Both the position numbers and the translations under genes were made by a program. A stretch of 64,000 nucleotides of DNA from contig BDDC01000126.1 of NCBI GenBank assembly GCA_001662425.1, positions 1,075-65,074 on the forward strand, read 5' to 3'. Below are positions 35,956 through 48,400 of this stretch, one piece after another. Positions within the stretch are counted from its first letter, which is position 1, and the number at the start of each line of letters is the position of its first letter. The notes below the pieces were generated by a model. That model had not been told where the DNA came from. It saw only the letters and a program-made list of their open reading frames with translations, and searched no databases. The DNA comes from Chlamydomonas sphaeroides (Eukaryota > Chlorophyta > Chlorophyceae > Chlamydomonadales > Chlamydomonadaceae).

Positions 35956-36906
35956 GCCCAGGACGCCTACGTTGACGATGACGGGCCGCCACAAATGGAA
36001 GACCTGCTGCCGGAGGAAGTGGCGGTGACCTGCAAGAGCGCCAGCGGCCCGCCCGTGCCAGGCACGCTGACGACCCGGGACTGGATTGTGACATGCCACT
36101 GCCAAAAGTGCGAGGCCGGCGACTTCTCGACGAAAGACCCCGAGAAGGTGCGCTTCACAAGAATCTCTTCCCCTGGCTGTGTCGCGCCGAAAGCGAGCAT
36201 CAAATTCTTCCGACGCCGTCGGCGCTCCCCCCTGCCTTCCCAGCGCAGTGCGTGGCTTGCCTGGCCTTCCCGCCACCGCACCAGTAATACAGGACCATCA
36301 GGATTACGTAGCTGGGCTGGCAATCATGCTCAACCTCTCCCTCCACGCCCCGCCTGCGCGCAGGAGCCTGCTTCCGGCAGGCGCCGCCGGCCCATTCCCC
36401 GGCTGGAGCCGGGCACCTTCAGCCCGACGATGTGGGAGAAGCACTGCGGCTCGCTCAACAAGAAGTGGGCCACCTCCATCCGCATCGTGGCCGGTGGGGC
36501 CGACGGCGTCAACTCGGACACGCTGTTTGTGTCCTTCCTGAAGAAACACGGCGTGCGCGCGCTGCCGGCCCGCCGTACCGGTGAGCACCGGCCATTTTGC
36601 AGCGGGCGAGCAGGCGGGGGAGTGAAACACCATCAAACCATTTTAGGTGAAGAGGGCGGGTATGCTGGTGCCTAGAGATTGGGGTGGGGTTGCGAGCGGG
36701 CAAGGGAGGGCCGCTGGACAGGCGTGGGGCCCTGTGGCTGAGCGACTTCGTTGCTGTACTGCGACATCCCTCTCCTGACACGCGTGCTGACCTGGGCCTA
36801 CCTGCTGACACGGACTTACCTGATGACGCGCACCACTGATGCGGCCCCCGCTGCAAACCGGTTCCCAGGCGGCCCGCCGGAGCTGGTGTGGGCCGACCAG
36901 GCGTGA
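35956..36906 (+). CDS. TDBD/SAND-like domain protein, 5' end unresolved
   Basis: Three exons in phase: 35956-36147, 36364-36580, 36869-36906 (stop TGA at 36904). The product contains WIVTCHCQKCEAGDF followed after the intron by GTFSPTMWEKHCGSLNKKW and ATSIRIV. A CxC-x2-C cluster followed by a F/W-E-x-H-x-G-x(5)-KW-x-SI block resembles the small DNA- or corepressor-binding domains of the plant TDBD/SAND group found in chromatin-linked proteins; this is pattern similarity, not a scored match. The acceptor at 35955 gives phase 0. Alternatively the frame is open back to an ATG at 35851, adding 35 residues. Upstream exons may exist (see 35527-35822). Probably nuclear; function unknown. Confidence 0.55.
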
Positions 36907-39417
36907 GGATACGACCAGGCACCGCCTGGCGCCGCCTGGCGCCGTGCCGCGCGGTGCTGTCCCGCTCAGCAGGCGGCGGACGACGGCAGAGGCAGGGCGA
37001 TGTGCCGGGTTGCTTCCTCGAGGCTGGCGGTTGCGCTGGTGGCGGCCGACCATGCCAAGAGTTGGTGGCCTCACCGGCGGCGGCGCAGCTGCAAAGAGAA
37101 CGGCGGTGTGGAAGCAGGGTGCTGCAGGCGCCTCAGCACGCTGCTGCGCTAGTATGCGTCTTGGGCTGAGCCCGGGACGTAGAATGTCTGTGGACTAGCG
37201 CTCGAGACGCGTCAAGACGCAACAAGGCGTTGCAACTTGCAAGACACGTTGCCTGACACACTGATCTCTGGTTGATGAATGCTCTCCTCGGACGGTGCAG
37301 AGCTCTGCCACGCGACTACACCCCACTCATCCTGCCGTACACCTCATCTCGCACACGCCTGCCGAAACCCACGCACACCCGTCAACTCTCCCGACGTCAT
37401 GAACGGTACTGTCACCCATCAGGTTTCAGCATCTGTGTACGGCACAGTAACTTGGAATGCGGTAACTTCCCACACAGCAGGGGCTCAGGGAAGGCGCATG
37501 CGCCGGCTGTGTGACGGGGGCGGGGACCAAGGGGAGTGTGGTGGCTTTCTGAAGAGAGTCATTGAGTGGGGGCCGAGCGGGAACGACATGCGCGTGGTGT
37601 GTCCAATTCTTCAGGGGCGTGGTGTATGAGTGCAACATGCAACGGTACCGTGCGTGCAGTGCAGACGAGGCGTCGGTGTGCATTTGCCTGGATGTATATG
37701 GGAGCATGGATGGGAGTCGGGCGAGGACGAGACAGCGCTGGGCGTGCTGCCAGGTGCCGTCCTTGGCTGCCACAAGAGGAAGACGGAGGGAGACGGCAGC
37801 CGCGCCGAGCGGTTCATGCATAAGCAGCGCGGTGTGGACGAAGCCAACTGGGGGGCCCTTTGACTGTAAGCTACGCCAGGGCCGTGACCCGCTGTGTGTG
37901 ATGCAGTAGTAACAAGCTGGATGTTCCCATGCCAAGCTGCAATGGGCCGAAGTCCTTCCGCAAGCAAGCGCTGCCCGCTCGCAGCTGGATGCAGCCACCC
38001 ACGAGCCACGGGACTCCGCGGAACGCCTTGCAGCACCAGCCTTGCTCGCAACACCGCCATGCAGCCCATGACCTTACCGCGTGCAAATGCAAAGACACCT
38101 TGCGAACGTGTACCACCCCGCCATCCGGAGCTCTTGATCCCCTCGCTCGGGCAGCACCAGCCCGCACCCGTCCGGATGCGAGCAGGTACCGTCCCCCGCC
38201 ATGCACCCGTCCATACGCCCGCTGCTCCAGGAACCTGCGCCGGCTCCTATGCAGTACTACAGCTTGACCTGCCCCAACCATGCCTGCGCCTGTGCCAGCG
38301 CCAACACACGACCTCGCCCAGCCCTAGCCTTAACACGGGAAAAAATAACCCAGCCCGCGCCGGATCGCACGTCAACATAAGTCAGAGGCGGTGCGCCTTG
38401 GCTCCACCAACTCCCCGCCTCAGCCGGGGTGCCGCCTCGGCGGCAGAATACTTAAGCAGCCCTAGACTGGGCCGCGCCATGCAGGCTGCACACACTTGCG
38501 CCGCGAGACATGGCAGTCGCTATCCAACAACCATCTGCCGCTGAGTTGAGCCGGGGCCGCGGCCGGGGGCTGCCAGCGGCACGGCGCCAGAATGTAGCCG
38601 CAGCACAACCACACACAACACCCGTGGCGTGCATTAGCCCACAGCGTCAGCCGAACGTACCCGCACTGCAGCCATCCGACCGCGCGCCCCGGCCCGTGCA
38701 CGTCCTTGTGAATGGCAATGCGTTGCCGCGGACACCCGTGCCGGGCACCCGCCGGCTAGCCCCTGGTCCCGTCAACACCCTTACTTAAGCCAAACGTTTA
38801 GGACGCCTCCGACCATGCCCATGATCGCCTCCCGGCGCCGGCGCCCGCCACGCTCGGCTCCATCCTGCCTCCGCGCGCCGCACGGCGCGCCCCCTCGCCC
38901 CCAAGTCCTGCAGCCTGCTTGCCACCCGTTTTGTTCGCGGCCCAAGCACCCCCGCGCCAACAAGTACCCGCGCCACGGCCCGCCGGACGGCCAATGGATA
39001 CATCCACCCACCCAGCGTGCTGTCGCCCGCAGCGAGCGCCGCTGCCTGCCCGCATGCTCACGAGCCCCGAACACAAACCTGCCTGCCCCGCCGCTGAGAT
39101 GGACAACACAACCCACCGTGCATGCCCCCACCGCCCCACCGCAACCGTACTAGGCTACAACCCTTCCTTTCCATGTGCTTGTTGTGAAAGGCTACACCTT
39201 ACCCCAAGCGTTTTAATCCTCACGGTGGCGCCATGCCGCACCTGTTTGCCAGCCTTCTGTGGCCCCGGGCCCTATGGTTGGCCCCCTGAGCGACCCCCGG
39301 CCCAAGCGTAGGCCCCCTCGGCGGCCCCGGCCACCAACACCATGACTCCTCTGTGACCCAGGACCGCCGACTTCCCTGCGACGCCCAAAGTCTGGACCCT
39401 TGCGCGGCCTTGAAGCC
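36907..39417. other. long intergenic region with no supported gene
   Basis: About 2.5 kb between the TDBD/SAND-like gene and the receptor-like kinase stop, which face each other. Contains several short open frames on both strands (for example 38510-38788 and 38815-39153, plus strand) rich in Pro/Arg/Ala without motifs or splice support. No transposon ends or tandem repeats noticed. It should include both 3' UTRs; the rest is unexplained. Confidence 0.5.
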
Positions 39418-42400
39418 TCACGCCTTACGGTGATCCTCGTGGTCCTCTGGCTCCTCGATGATCGCCTCCAGCCCCGCCGTCGCCGTCAGAGTGGCGTGCG
39501 TTGTACTCAGCCTCGGCAGCGCCGGCAGCAGCGACGGCGCCACGGGCATAGGCCCCCACGCGTTCACAGGGGCCCCGCCCATCCCACCGCCCGCCTGGCC
39601 GGCGTTCATCACCGCCGCCTGCAGCAGCTGTGCGATGTCCTCCTCCTCCGTGCTGTGGCCCGCCGCAAGGCTGCCGGCCATCGAACCGCCGTCGTAACCG
39701 TTCTCTAACGCGGCGCCGGCGTTGAGGGGCGACGACAGAGCAGTGACCATGCCCGGACTCACGGCGGTGGCGCCGCCGCCGGGCAAGCCGCGGTCGGGGT
39801 CCAGCGCAAACGCGTTGTAGGCGCCCCCACTATGCGACCCGCCAGGCGCGCCGGTGGCGGCGCCAGCGCGGGCCGCGGCCACGGCCGCAGCTGCGGCCGC
39901 GGCGCCGCTACCCGAGCCGGTGCGCATGGCGAACAGCGCCGCCGGGTCCTCGGGCGCCTGAACGGATTCCCGCAGCGTGGCAGGGCACACCTCGAGCGCC
40001 ATGAGGGACTCGGCAGAGGCGACCTCCTCGTCGTCGTCCTCGTCGCTGACCGGCGTCACCGGCTCCGCGCCGCTGCTGCTGCTGTTGCGGCCGCCGCCGC
40101 GCGGCGCCGCCACGAGCTTGCCGCCGCCGCTGCTAGCCCGGACGGCGCTGGTGCCGGCCTCACGGGTGGGCGATTGCGGTGGCAGGAAGCGGCTCTGCGC
40201 CGACGGCGACCGGTACATAGACGACTCGCCGGACGGCGGCCGGCCAGGGCTCGTCGCCGCCGGCGCGCCGGCGCGCCCCACAGATGCCGCCGAGATGTTG
40301 AGCGGCGAGGGCGGCATGGGCCGAGAGGGCGGCCGGCTGGTGTCGCTGGGCGAGGAGCCGCCGGCGCTCGCGGCGCGCTGCTGCCCGTGCTGCGCGCTCG
40401 CCTGCTGCGAGAGGTACTGCTGGTGCAGCGGCGACAGCTGGCCACCCTGGTGCGTGGAATGCGTTGGCACAAAGGCTGCCATCTGCACCTGGCCGCTGCT
40501 GCCGCCCTGCAGCGACGCCGCGGCCGGCACCGGGCATGGCCGCATGCCGGGCGGCATGCCCACGCCGCCCGCCGCGAGCTGCCCGCCCGCCTGCGCGCTG
40601 AAACCCACGGCGCCGGCCCGCTGGCCCTGATGCCCTCCCCAGCCGCCGCCGCCGCCGTTTGCACCGACGCCCATTGCCGCCGCGGGCGAGCCAGACACGC
40701 CGCTGTTGCTGTAGCGCTGCTGGCCGCCGGGGGCTGCGGCCACGTTGGCGCCTGCATGTGTGGGTGGCGAGCCGCCGAGCGCCACAGGCAGGCCGGGCAT
40801 GTTGAGCGACGTGGCCGAGTCGGGCGCCAGGCCGCCCGAGCGAGCCGCTGAGCTGGGATGCATGGCCTGGTAGGGACCGGAGGACGAGGGACATCGACAC
40901 GTGTCAGCGACAAGCCCCTGCCCCCGTGCGGCGCTTGGCCATGCCGGCGTGCCGCAATCCCGCATCGCATCCGTGCCGGCCCCCGCCTCACCGAGCTGAC
41001 CGCGATGGCCATCTGCCGCAGCCGCAGCAGCACCTCCTCGAAGCTGGGCCGCTGCAGGTGGTTTAGCTGCAGGCAGTCGGCCAGCAGCAGCGCGTACTCG
41101 TACGGGCAGTCGCGCGGCAGCGCGGGGAAGTCGGCGTGCTGCACATAGCCGCCGGGGGCGCGAGAGTCGGGCACCCAGATCTGCGGCATGGGCGAGGTGC
41201 GCGCATCCAATGGGACACAATCGCGGAGGCGGGTTAGCGGTTGTGAGGAATGTCGGCGTCATCGTGACGGGCGGCAAGAGTACTTGAGCGGGGGCTCCAC
41301 CAGAGAAAGCGAGGTTGAGGGGCTCGCGAGACGCACCGGGCGGCCCCAGTAGAGCTCCCACAGCAGGACGCCGAAGGCGTACGTGTCCGCGGCTCGCGAG
41401 AAGATGCCCAGTGTCGTCAGCTCCTGTTGGGAGGAAAGAGGCGGCCGGGCGGGCGGATGCGGGGGAAGCACAATGCTGCGGTGAGGCCGGGTTGCGGCCG
41501 ACGCCGATTGGGGGCGGGTAGCGACTTAGCAGCACTTTTGGCGGCAGCGAGCGGGGGACAGCATGCGCTCCTCGGCAGGCAGCGCGAGCGCACCGGCGCC
41601 GCGTAGAAGGGCGTGCCCTGCCGCAGGCCGCTGATGTGGCTGTTCTCCATCTTGACGGAGAGGCCAAAGTCGGCCACCTGGGGAGGAAGGCGGCAGCCAG
41701 GCACCTCGGGTCACTGCGCTGCAGCCGGCGACCCTACCAGCCCAGCATCTACCAGCGCTGGATCAGCCGGACCAAGCCGGGCCGAGTCTCGTCGCACATG
41801 GATGCGCACCGGACCCAGACCGACACGGCGTAACCCGCATCATCGGTGGGATGCGGCATTGGCTGGGCAGCGGCCGCCGGCCAGCCCAGCTCGGAGCCCA
41901 CAGCCCTGGCCCACCTTGATGGCGAAGCCGCAGCGCCCGACCAACGGGTAGTTGCCGTACTGCGAGCCGCCCGCCGCTATGGCCGCCGCCACGCTGCTGG
42001 AGGTGACGACGCCGGGGTAACCCCCCGCACCGCGGTTGCCCGTGGCGGGGTGCACCGCCGAGGAGCCGGCGCCGCCCCAGCCGCCCTTGCCGCCCGTTTG
42101 CACGGTTCCCGAGGCGGAGCCGCGCAGCGAGCCGGAGCCGGGCGCCGAGGGCGCTAGCCCAGCAGGCAGCGGCGCGAACTTGAGCAGCACGTTCTGCGGG
42201 GGCACGGTGGAACGGGGCAGGCGTTAGTTTCGTAGCGACCGTCCTCAGGCCGCTGCCGGAGCCCTGCAGCCAGCTGCTGGCCCTCGTGCTGCGCCGCGCT
42301 TGGCTGCGCCAGCCCGTCAATCGTCGCCATGCCCTGCCTGCTAACCTTGGGATTTAGGTCGCCGTGCACCACGTTTTTGGTGTGCAGGTGCGCCAGCGCC

Positions 42401-45400
42401 GCGGCCACGCCCTGCGCAATGTCCAGCAACATGTCCTGCGCAGCGCACAAGGGGCCCGCCCGCGACACGTCAGAATTGCGGAGCCCTGTCAGAGATGCAC
42501 AGGACGGCCCGGCCCGCCGAGCCCCTCTGCTGTAGCAGCACGCCCGTCGCAACGTCAATACAACACTTTCTGTCGCTGCCGGGCACGCACCAGCCTAGGC
42601 ATGCCGGTGTGCTGGTCATGGAAGGTGCCCCGGTCCAGAGCGCGGCGCAGCGTGCCGCCGTCCGCAAACTCCTGGATAATGTACAGCCGCCATTCCTGTC
42701 GAACAGACAGCCCCACATACAGAGCCGTGTCAGGTTTCAGGCGAGCGGTACGTGCGTGCGACAGCATGCGCGTGCCGTGCGCGCGGCCGCCCTGATGCTT
42801 GTGCGGCTGGGTTGGACCGCGACTGCTCCTCCACCGGCACGGGCCGTGCGACAGGCGGACTCTCCAGGCTGTGGCGTCTTGCCACCCCTGGCCAGCCGCC
42901 TCCAGAGCTCACAGGGTGTCCGGCAGCTCTGACGCGCCCCCTTCACAGCCGCTGCCGCACCTGGATCTCCGCCAGGCTCTTGCTGCGCGAGGCGCCCCCC
43001 GTGGTGAGCACCCCGCTGCCGCTGTTGTTGGACATCACGCGGCCCAGCACCGTCATGGGCTTGGCGTCCACGGCGTACGTAGCCACGATGTTGGGGTGGC
43101 TGATGGACTTCGACAGGGCCGCCTCCTGTGGGGTGCAGGGCACGTCACCAGGACAGCGTTCATGTAAAGATAGGTTCCACATGCGTGTGACCAAGCCATA
43201 GGCCGTACGCCCCGAAGCAACAGGGCCCGTCCTGGCCGAAACACTTGGGGCAGCGGCAGGGAGCTGGGCCGGGCCGCATGCTGGCAGAGCTTGGGCGGAC
43301 GAGGAGCGCACCTGCAGCGCAATCTTGCGGTTGACCGAGGCCGTCGAGAAGAGCACGATCTTGACGGCCACGGGCAGGTTGTGCCACATGCCCTTGTACA
43401 CCTGAGCGCACGCGGCGGCCACGGGGAAGAGCAGGTAGTGAGCAGGGACGGTGAGCGCAGGGTTCGCCATCGGGCTCAGCAGGGGGTGCGGTGCATGAGC
43501 CGCCCGTCAACGGTCGGGACCACTCACCGTCCCGAACCCGCCGCTGGCCACCACGTCCGTCACTATGAGCTGGTTGTCGTCGATCTGCGGCGCCGGGCCG
43601 GGGCAGGTGCATGGCGGGGGTTAGGGCGGGGTCCCGCTTGGGTTCGTGGCACGGGCTCTCAGCCCAGACCATAGCATGGTCTGTCAGCCCCGCCGCCACG
43701 CTGTCGCGCTGTCGCTAGCCAGGCAATAGTGTGGTTTGTGCAACAAGATCTCGGCCCAGAGGCCACACGGCTTGGTAGGCAGCGGCACCGCCGCCACCCC
43801 GCTTGCACCCAGCTGCCCACCTCGCTCGCGAGGTCGACACTGAGCCGCAGCAGCTCCTCCAGCACGGGGTTGTTCGTCAGCTGCTCCTGCAGGTTTTCCG
43901 GGTACTTGGACGCGGTCGTGCAGGCAGCCGTGGTGGCGGTGGTCGTGGCCGTGCCCAGCGCCACCGCCGTCGCGGCCCCGGCAATGCCGCCGCCGGCACC
44001 ACAGTTTCCCATGGCCGCCTCGGCCGACTCCTCGCTGCCGCCAGGCATCCCGCTGCTCCCGCCGGGAATGCCGCCGCTGTCGCCCGGCGCGTTGGCCCCG
44101 ACCGCGGCCACGGCCGCCTCCGCTGCCGCTATCGTCGCAGCCGTGGCGGCAGCCGAGGCGGCCTTAGGCAGCATGCCGCCGTGCGGCACAATGCCGTTGG
44201 TACTGGCGCCCCGCCGGCCGGTGCTCTGGCACCGCTCGGCCCGCTCCTTCGCCTGCCCCACCGTGGTGTGGCTGCGCTCGCGGCCCCGCAACCCCGGCGC
44301 GCTCACACGCCGCTGCAGCCGAGCCACAACTTGCGAGATGCCGGTGAGGCCAGTCAGCGATGGCATCGCAGCGGCGGCGGCCGCGGTCGGCGTCGGCGCG
44401 CCGCTGGCGCTGTCAGCGCTGCGCAGCACAGACGGCGAGTGCTGGTGCGCGGGCGAGCCGCGCGCCCGGGAGCCGCGGCTGTCCGGGGCGTGGGAGTCCG
44501 AGGGAGCCATGTTCGCAACGCCGAGGATGGTGAGGTGTTTGAACAGCTCGGCCAGGTCCGAAGGCGCAATGTTCACCGGCGCGCTGTCCGTCAGAGCCCG
44601 ATGCGGCGGCCGGAGCTCGCCGTCGGGCCCAACACGGGCCGTGCCGCCGCTACCGCCCGCGCCGCCGCTGCCGCCCACGGCGCCGCCGCCACCGCCGCCG
44701 CTGTTGCCAACGCCGCCGCTGCCGGCCGCGCCGCCGCTGGCGCTGCCGCCGGGGCCGCCGTCGCCGCTGCGCCCGGCCGCGCCGGTGCTGGAGCTCGCCG
44801 TGTCGGTGGGCAGCGGCTCGCCGGAGGAGACCACGAGCTGCGTAGCGCCGGGGTCCTTTCCAGCCAGGTGATCCAGGATGAGCTGCGCCAAGGGGTTGGT
44901 CTTGCTCAGCTCCTCGAGCTGATGCGCCTGCTTGGCCTGAAGGCCGCGCAGGTGCTTCTCCCGCTCCTGGCTCTGGTTGCGGCGTCCGCAGGCGAACACG
45001 GCCAGGCCGACCAGCAGCGCGATGGCCGCGGCGCCGCCCACCGCGCCGCCAACAATGGCGCCGATCGGCGGGCCGCTGCCTCCACCGCCGCTGCTGGCCG
45101 GCGGGGGCGAGGCAACGGCGGAAAATTGCCCTGTGCGATTGGGGGAAGGGCAGGGTCAGGGAGCGGCGGCCAGCCAGCCAGCGGGCGCACCACACGAGCC
45201 ATGCCGCATGGGCGTGCCATGCCGCCTCGACATGCTGCGCACCGTTCATGAAGGCGGTCAGATCGGGTCGCGACAGCGTGGGGTCTACGAGCAGGGTCAG
45301 GCCGTCCGTCTCAAACGCCGACACGCGCATCTGCGATACCACCAAGGCCGTGGCGTTCGAGTCCACCACCTGCGGGCGTAGCCAGGGGTCCAGGGCCGAG

Positions 45401-48400
45401 GCGCACAGCACGTTGGTTGCGTCCCGCAAGCGACCAAGCCTGAAGCGCGTGGCTGGGTCCACTGTGACTTGAGTGCTCTCCCACGCTGCAGGACCTTGTT
45501 GCGACGCTACCCCTTTGCCACCAGGACCTTGTCGTGTTTTAGATCGCTGCACACTTGAGACAGGGCCAGGGCCGGGGTCGGGGCCGCAGCGCCGAGCGTG
45601 ACGGAAGGCCTCACCACAGTATCTTTCGGGAACAGCACGCCGCAGGTGGCTTCGCTGAGGCCGGGCGGCAGCTGCACGGGAGTGCCCTCGGTGCCGTAGC
45701 TGGCGTAGCAGGCCTGCAGCAGCGCCAGCTCCTCGCGCGACACCAGCAATGTCACGCTGGACAGCGACACCCGCGCCGCGCCGGTCCTGCAGGGCAGCGA
45801 GGCAGCGACGCGTGCCTCGGCAGCTGTCGGGCAAGGTGCTACAAGCAGCGAGCCCCAATGTGCACCTGGCTGGGAGTCGAGGCGGAGGCGCGTGGCCGCG
45901 GTTTACGCCCTCCCTCGCGGCGCCCTGACGCTCTAGCCGTGCCGTGCGGCACTCATCTGCCACCGTTCTTACCTGTCGTACCACACGAACCACATGCCCG
46001 TCTGCAGGTAGACGAATGGCTGCCCGCTCTGTGCGACAGTGGTCTCATTGTACGGCACCCTCCAGCCCACGCCCCGGATGCTCATGTGCCGGAACGACAC
46101 GCCTCCGGCGCCAGCCGCCGACACATACGACAGCCCGCCTGTGAAGTCCAGCCAGATGTTGCTGAAGGGCTTGCCCTGGATCCGCAGCTTGCGCCGGACC
46201 GTCAGCACGCCCGGCGCCGGCCATAGCTCGCGCTGCAGCGTCATGTTTTGCTGCAGGATCATGACCACCACCGTGCTGTTGCCCGTAGTGAGGCCATCGG
46301 CCTCCGCCAGCTTTGTGTACATGCTCTCCGGCGTGGCCAGCAAACGTGCTAGCATGTTCTCGTTGTACACCGCGATCTGTGGGGACACAACCCCGACATG
46401 GGCGGCTCGAGGACGGGCGGGCACCCACCGCACCACCGACGGCTAGCTTGCTTAACGCTCCCCATGGCGCTGGACCAGGCGCTACGCTAGGATGACACAA
46501 GGCGCGTGCGAGTAAGCAGAACCGTCGGAGCTGCGCCGCGCGCAATCCCCTTGGAACCTCGCCACGCGTCCCGCTTCGCGCGGTCCAGCGGTGTGTCTGT
46601 CAGTCTCCTGTCAGCAGCGAAAGTATGTTTTAACGCACCATGTAGGGCGGCCCCGTCCGGAAGTCGGTGCCGATGAGCTGGTTGACTCCCGTCTCCGGTT
46701 CCAGCAGCGTGACGCCAAAGGTGCGGCTGGTGATGGATATGTTGGCACCGGTGATGCCCATGCCGCACAGCCGACTGAACGACAGCGTGTCCGACGCAAC
46801 GGCAGACACCTACGGCCAGGCAGCCATGCGCATCGGCGTCAGGTGCATCGACACATATACCACAGCGTCAATTAGCACGCGCTTGCGACTAGCCGGCGGA
46901 GATGCTCGGCTCAAGCTCCGCACTGCCAGCCGCTTCAAGAACAGCCACGGCGCCACGATGCGCAAGGAATTGCTGCCGCAACGCCAGCTGCACGGCTGCG
47001 GCCGCGCCGGCGCGGGCCCAAGCCTTTCCACCGCCTGGCGGCGCCAACATGCCGGCGCACCTCCATGCGCTGGATGAGGGTCTGCCAGGCTGCGAGCGCG
47101 GAGATGGCCTGCGTGGGGTTGGTCAGGATGCTGGTCCAGTACTGCAGGTGCACGAACTCGTCGCCTGACATGACGCCCGTGGTGTTGACCAGGTGCAGCC
47201 GGCCCACGTCCTGCAGCGTCAGCTGCCTGTGCGTCACGGGATGTGCGGGGTTTACGGCAGAGGGTCAGCATGAACCATGGTCGACGCGCACTGCACGACT
47301 TGTTTGCAGAATTTCACGGCGGCTCCGTTTGGGCCGGTGGGCCGCGGGTCCAGGCGCGCCAGCATGGCATGGTCGCGGGAGCAAGGCCCTGGCAAGGCAA
47401 GGCCGGCCGCGCGCACCTCTGGAAATGGAAGGCCCACATGGGGACCGCGTACGCCGCCACCGGCGTCAGGGCAAGGTTCACCATGATCACATTCACCAGC
47501 TGCGGGCGCAGCACATCGGGACCCGCAAGCACCGAACCGTCAGCACCCTGCCTTCCGCCGTTACCGGTGCGGGGGCCGCACCCCGATCCCCGATGACCCC
47601 TGCAAGGTTCCTGCCTCAGCCGCTGCCGCTGAGCCCACAGCGTCGCACGCGGGGCGGTCCGGAGCGGCCCGGGACCGCACCTGCACGAACGCCGCGCTGC
47701 GGAGCTTGAAGATCGCGAGCCCACCGCCAAAGTCCAGGATGAGGCTGCGGTTAGCGCTAGGCGCCGACTCGATGGTCACATTGCTGCTGATGAAGATGCC
47801 GCCGCCGTCTGTAGGCCACCTCATCATATCAAGCGTGATGTTGCTGGTGAGCCGCAGGACAGAGCGCTGCTGCTGGCATGTGAGCACGTCCGTGTTTTCA
47901 ATCAGCTTGAGCGCTGTCACGAACTCGTCGTGAGTGGACACGGGGTACAGCGTGTCCGCGACGGGCGGGCAGGCGGTGGGGCTGAGGTCTGCCCAGAATG
48001 CACAGGACATGGACAGGTCCTGCGGCGCGGCAGCGGCAGGGGTGAGGAAGCGGCGTGCCCCGGCGGCTAGATGGGCACGAGCGCATGCGACACATCGACG
48101 CGAGCCCAGGGCTGGGCAGCCAAGGAGGAAGACTGGTGCAGACTCCAGGGTGCCGCGTGGGGATGCCCAGAAGACGAATCCCGGAATCACGTGTGCCCAG
48201 TTCTCTGGCGGCGCCTCACCTCAATCCAGAGCGGCCCCAGCTGCGCGTACTTGACGAACATGTACGGGTACACGAACTGCGACACGGCCGACAAGGGTGT
48301 ACGACATGGTTAACCCAACGTACAATCCGTGCATTGCACCGCTGCAAGCCTTGCAATAGGCGCGCGCGTGCTGCTCCCATGCGGCCCCAGGCTCACCCGC

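Noticed and set aside
38510..38788. 92-codon plus-strand open frame starting at an ATG
   Set aside because: Pro/Arg/Ala-rich, no motif, no splice context, and overlapping frames of similar length on the other strand; expected by chance at this GC content.
38815..39153. 112-codon plus-strand open frame
   Set aside because: Low-complexity Pro/Arg/Ala composition, overlapped by three minus-strand frames, no recognisable domain.
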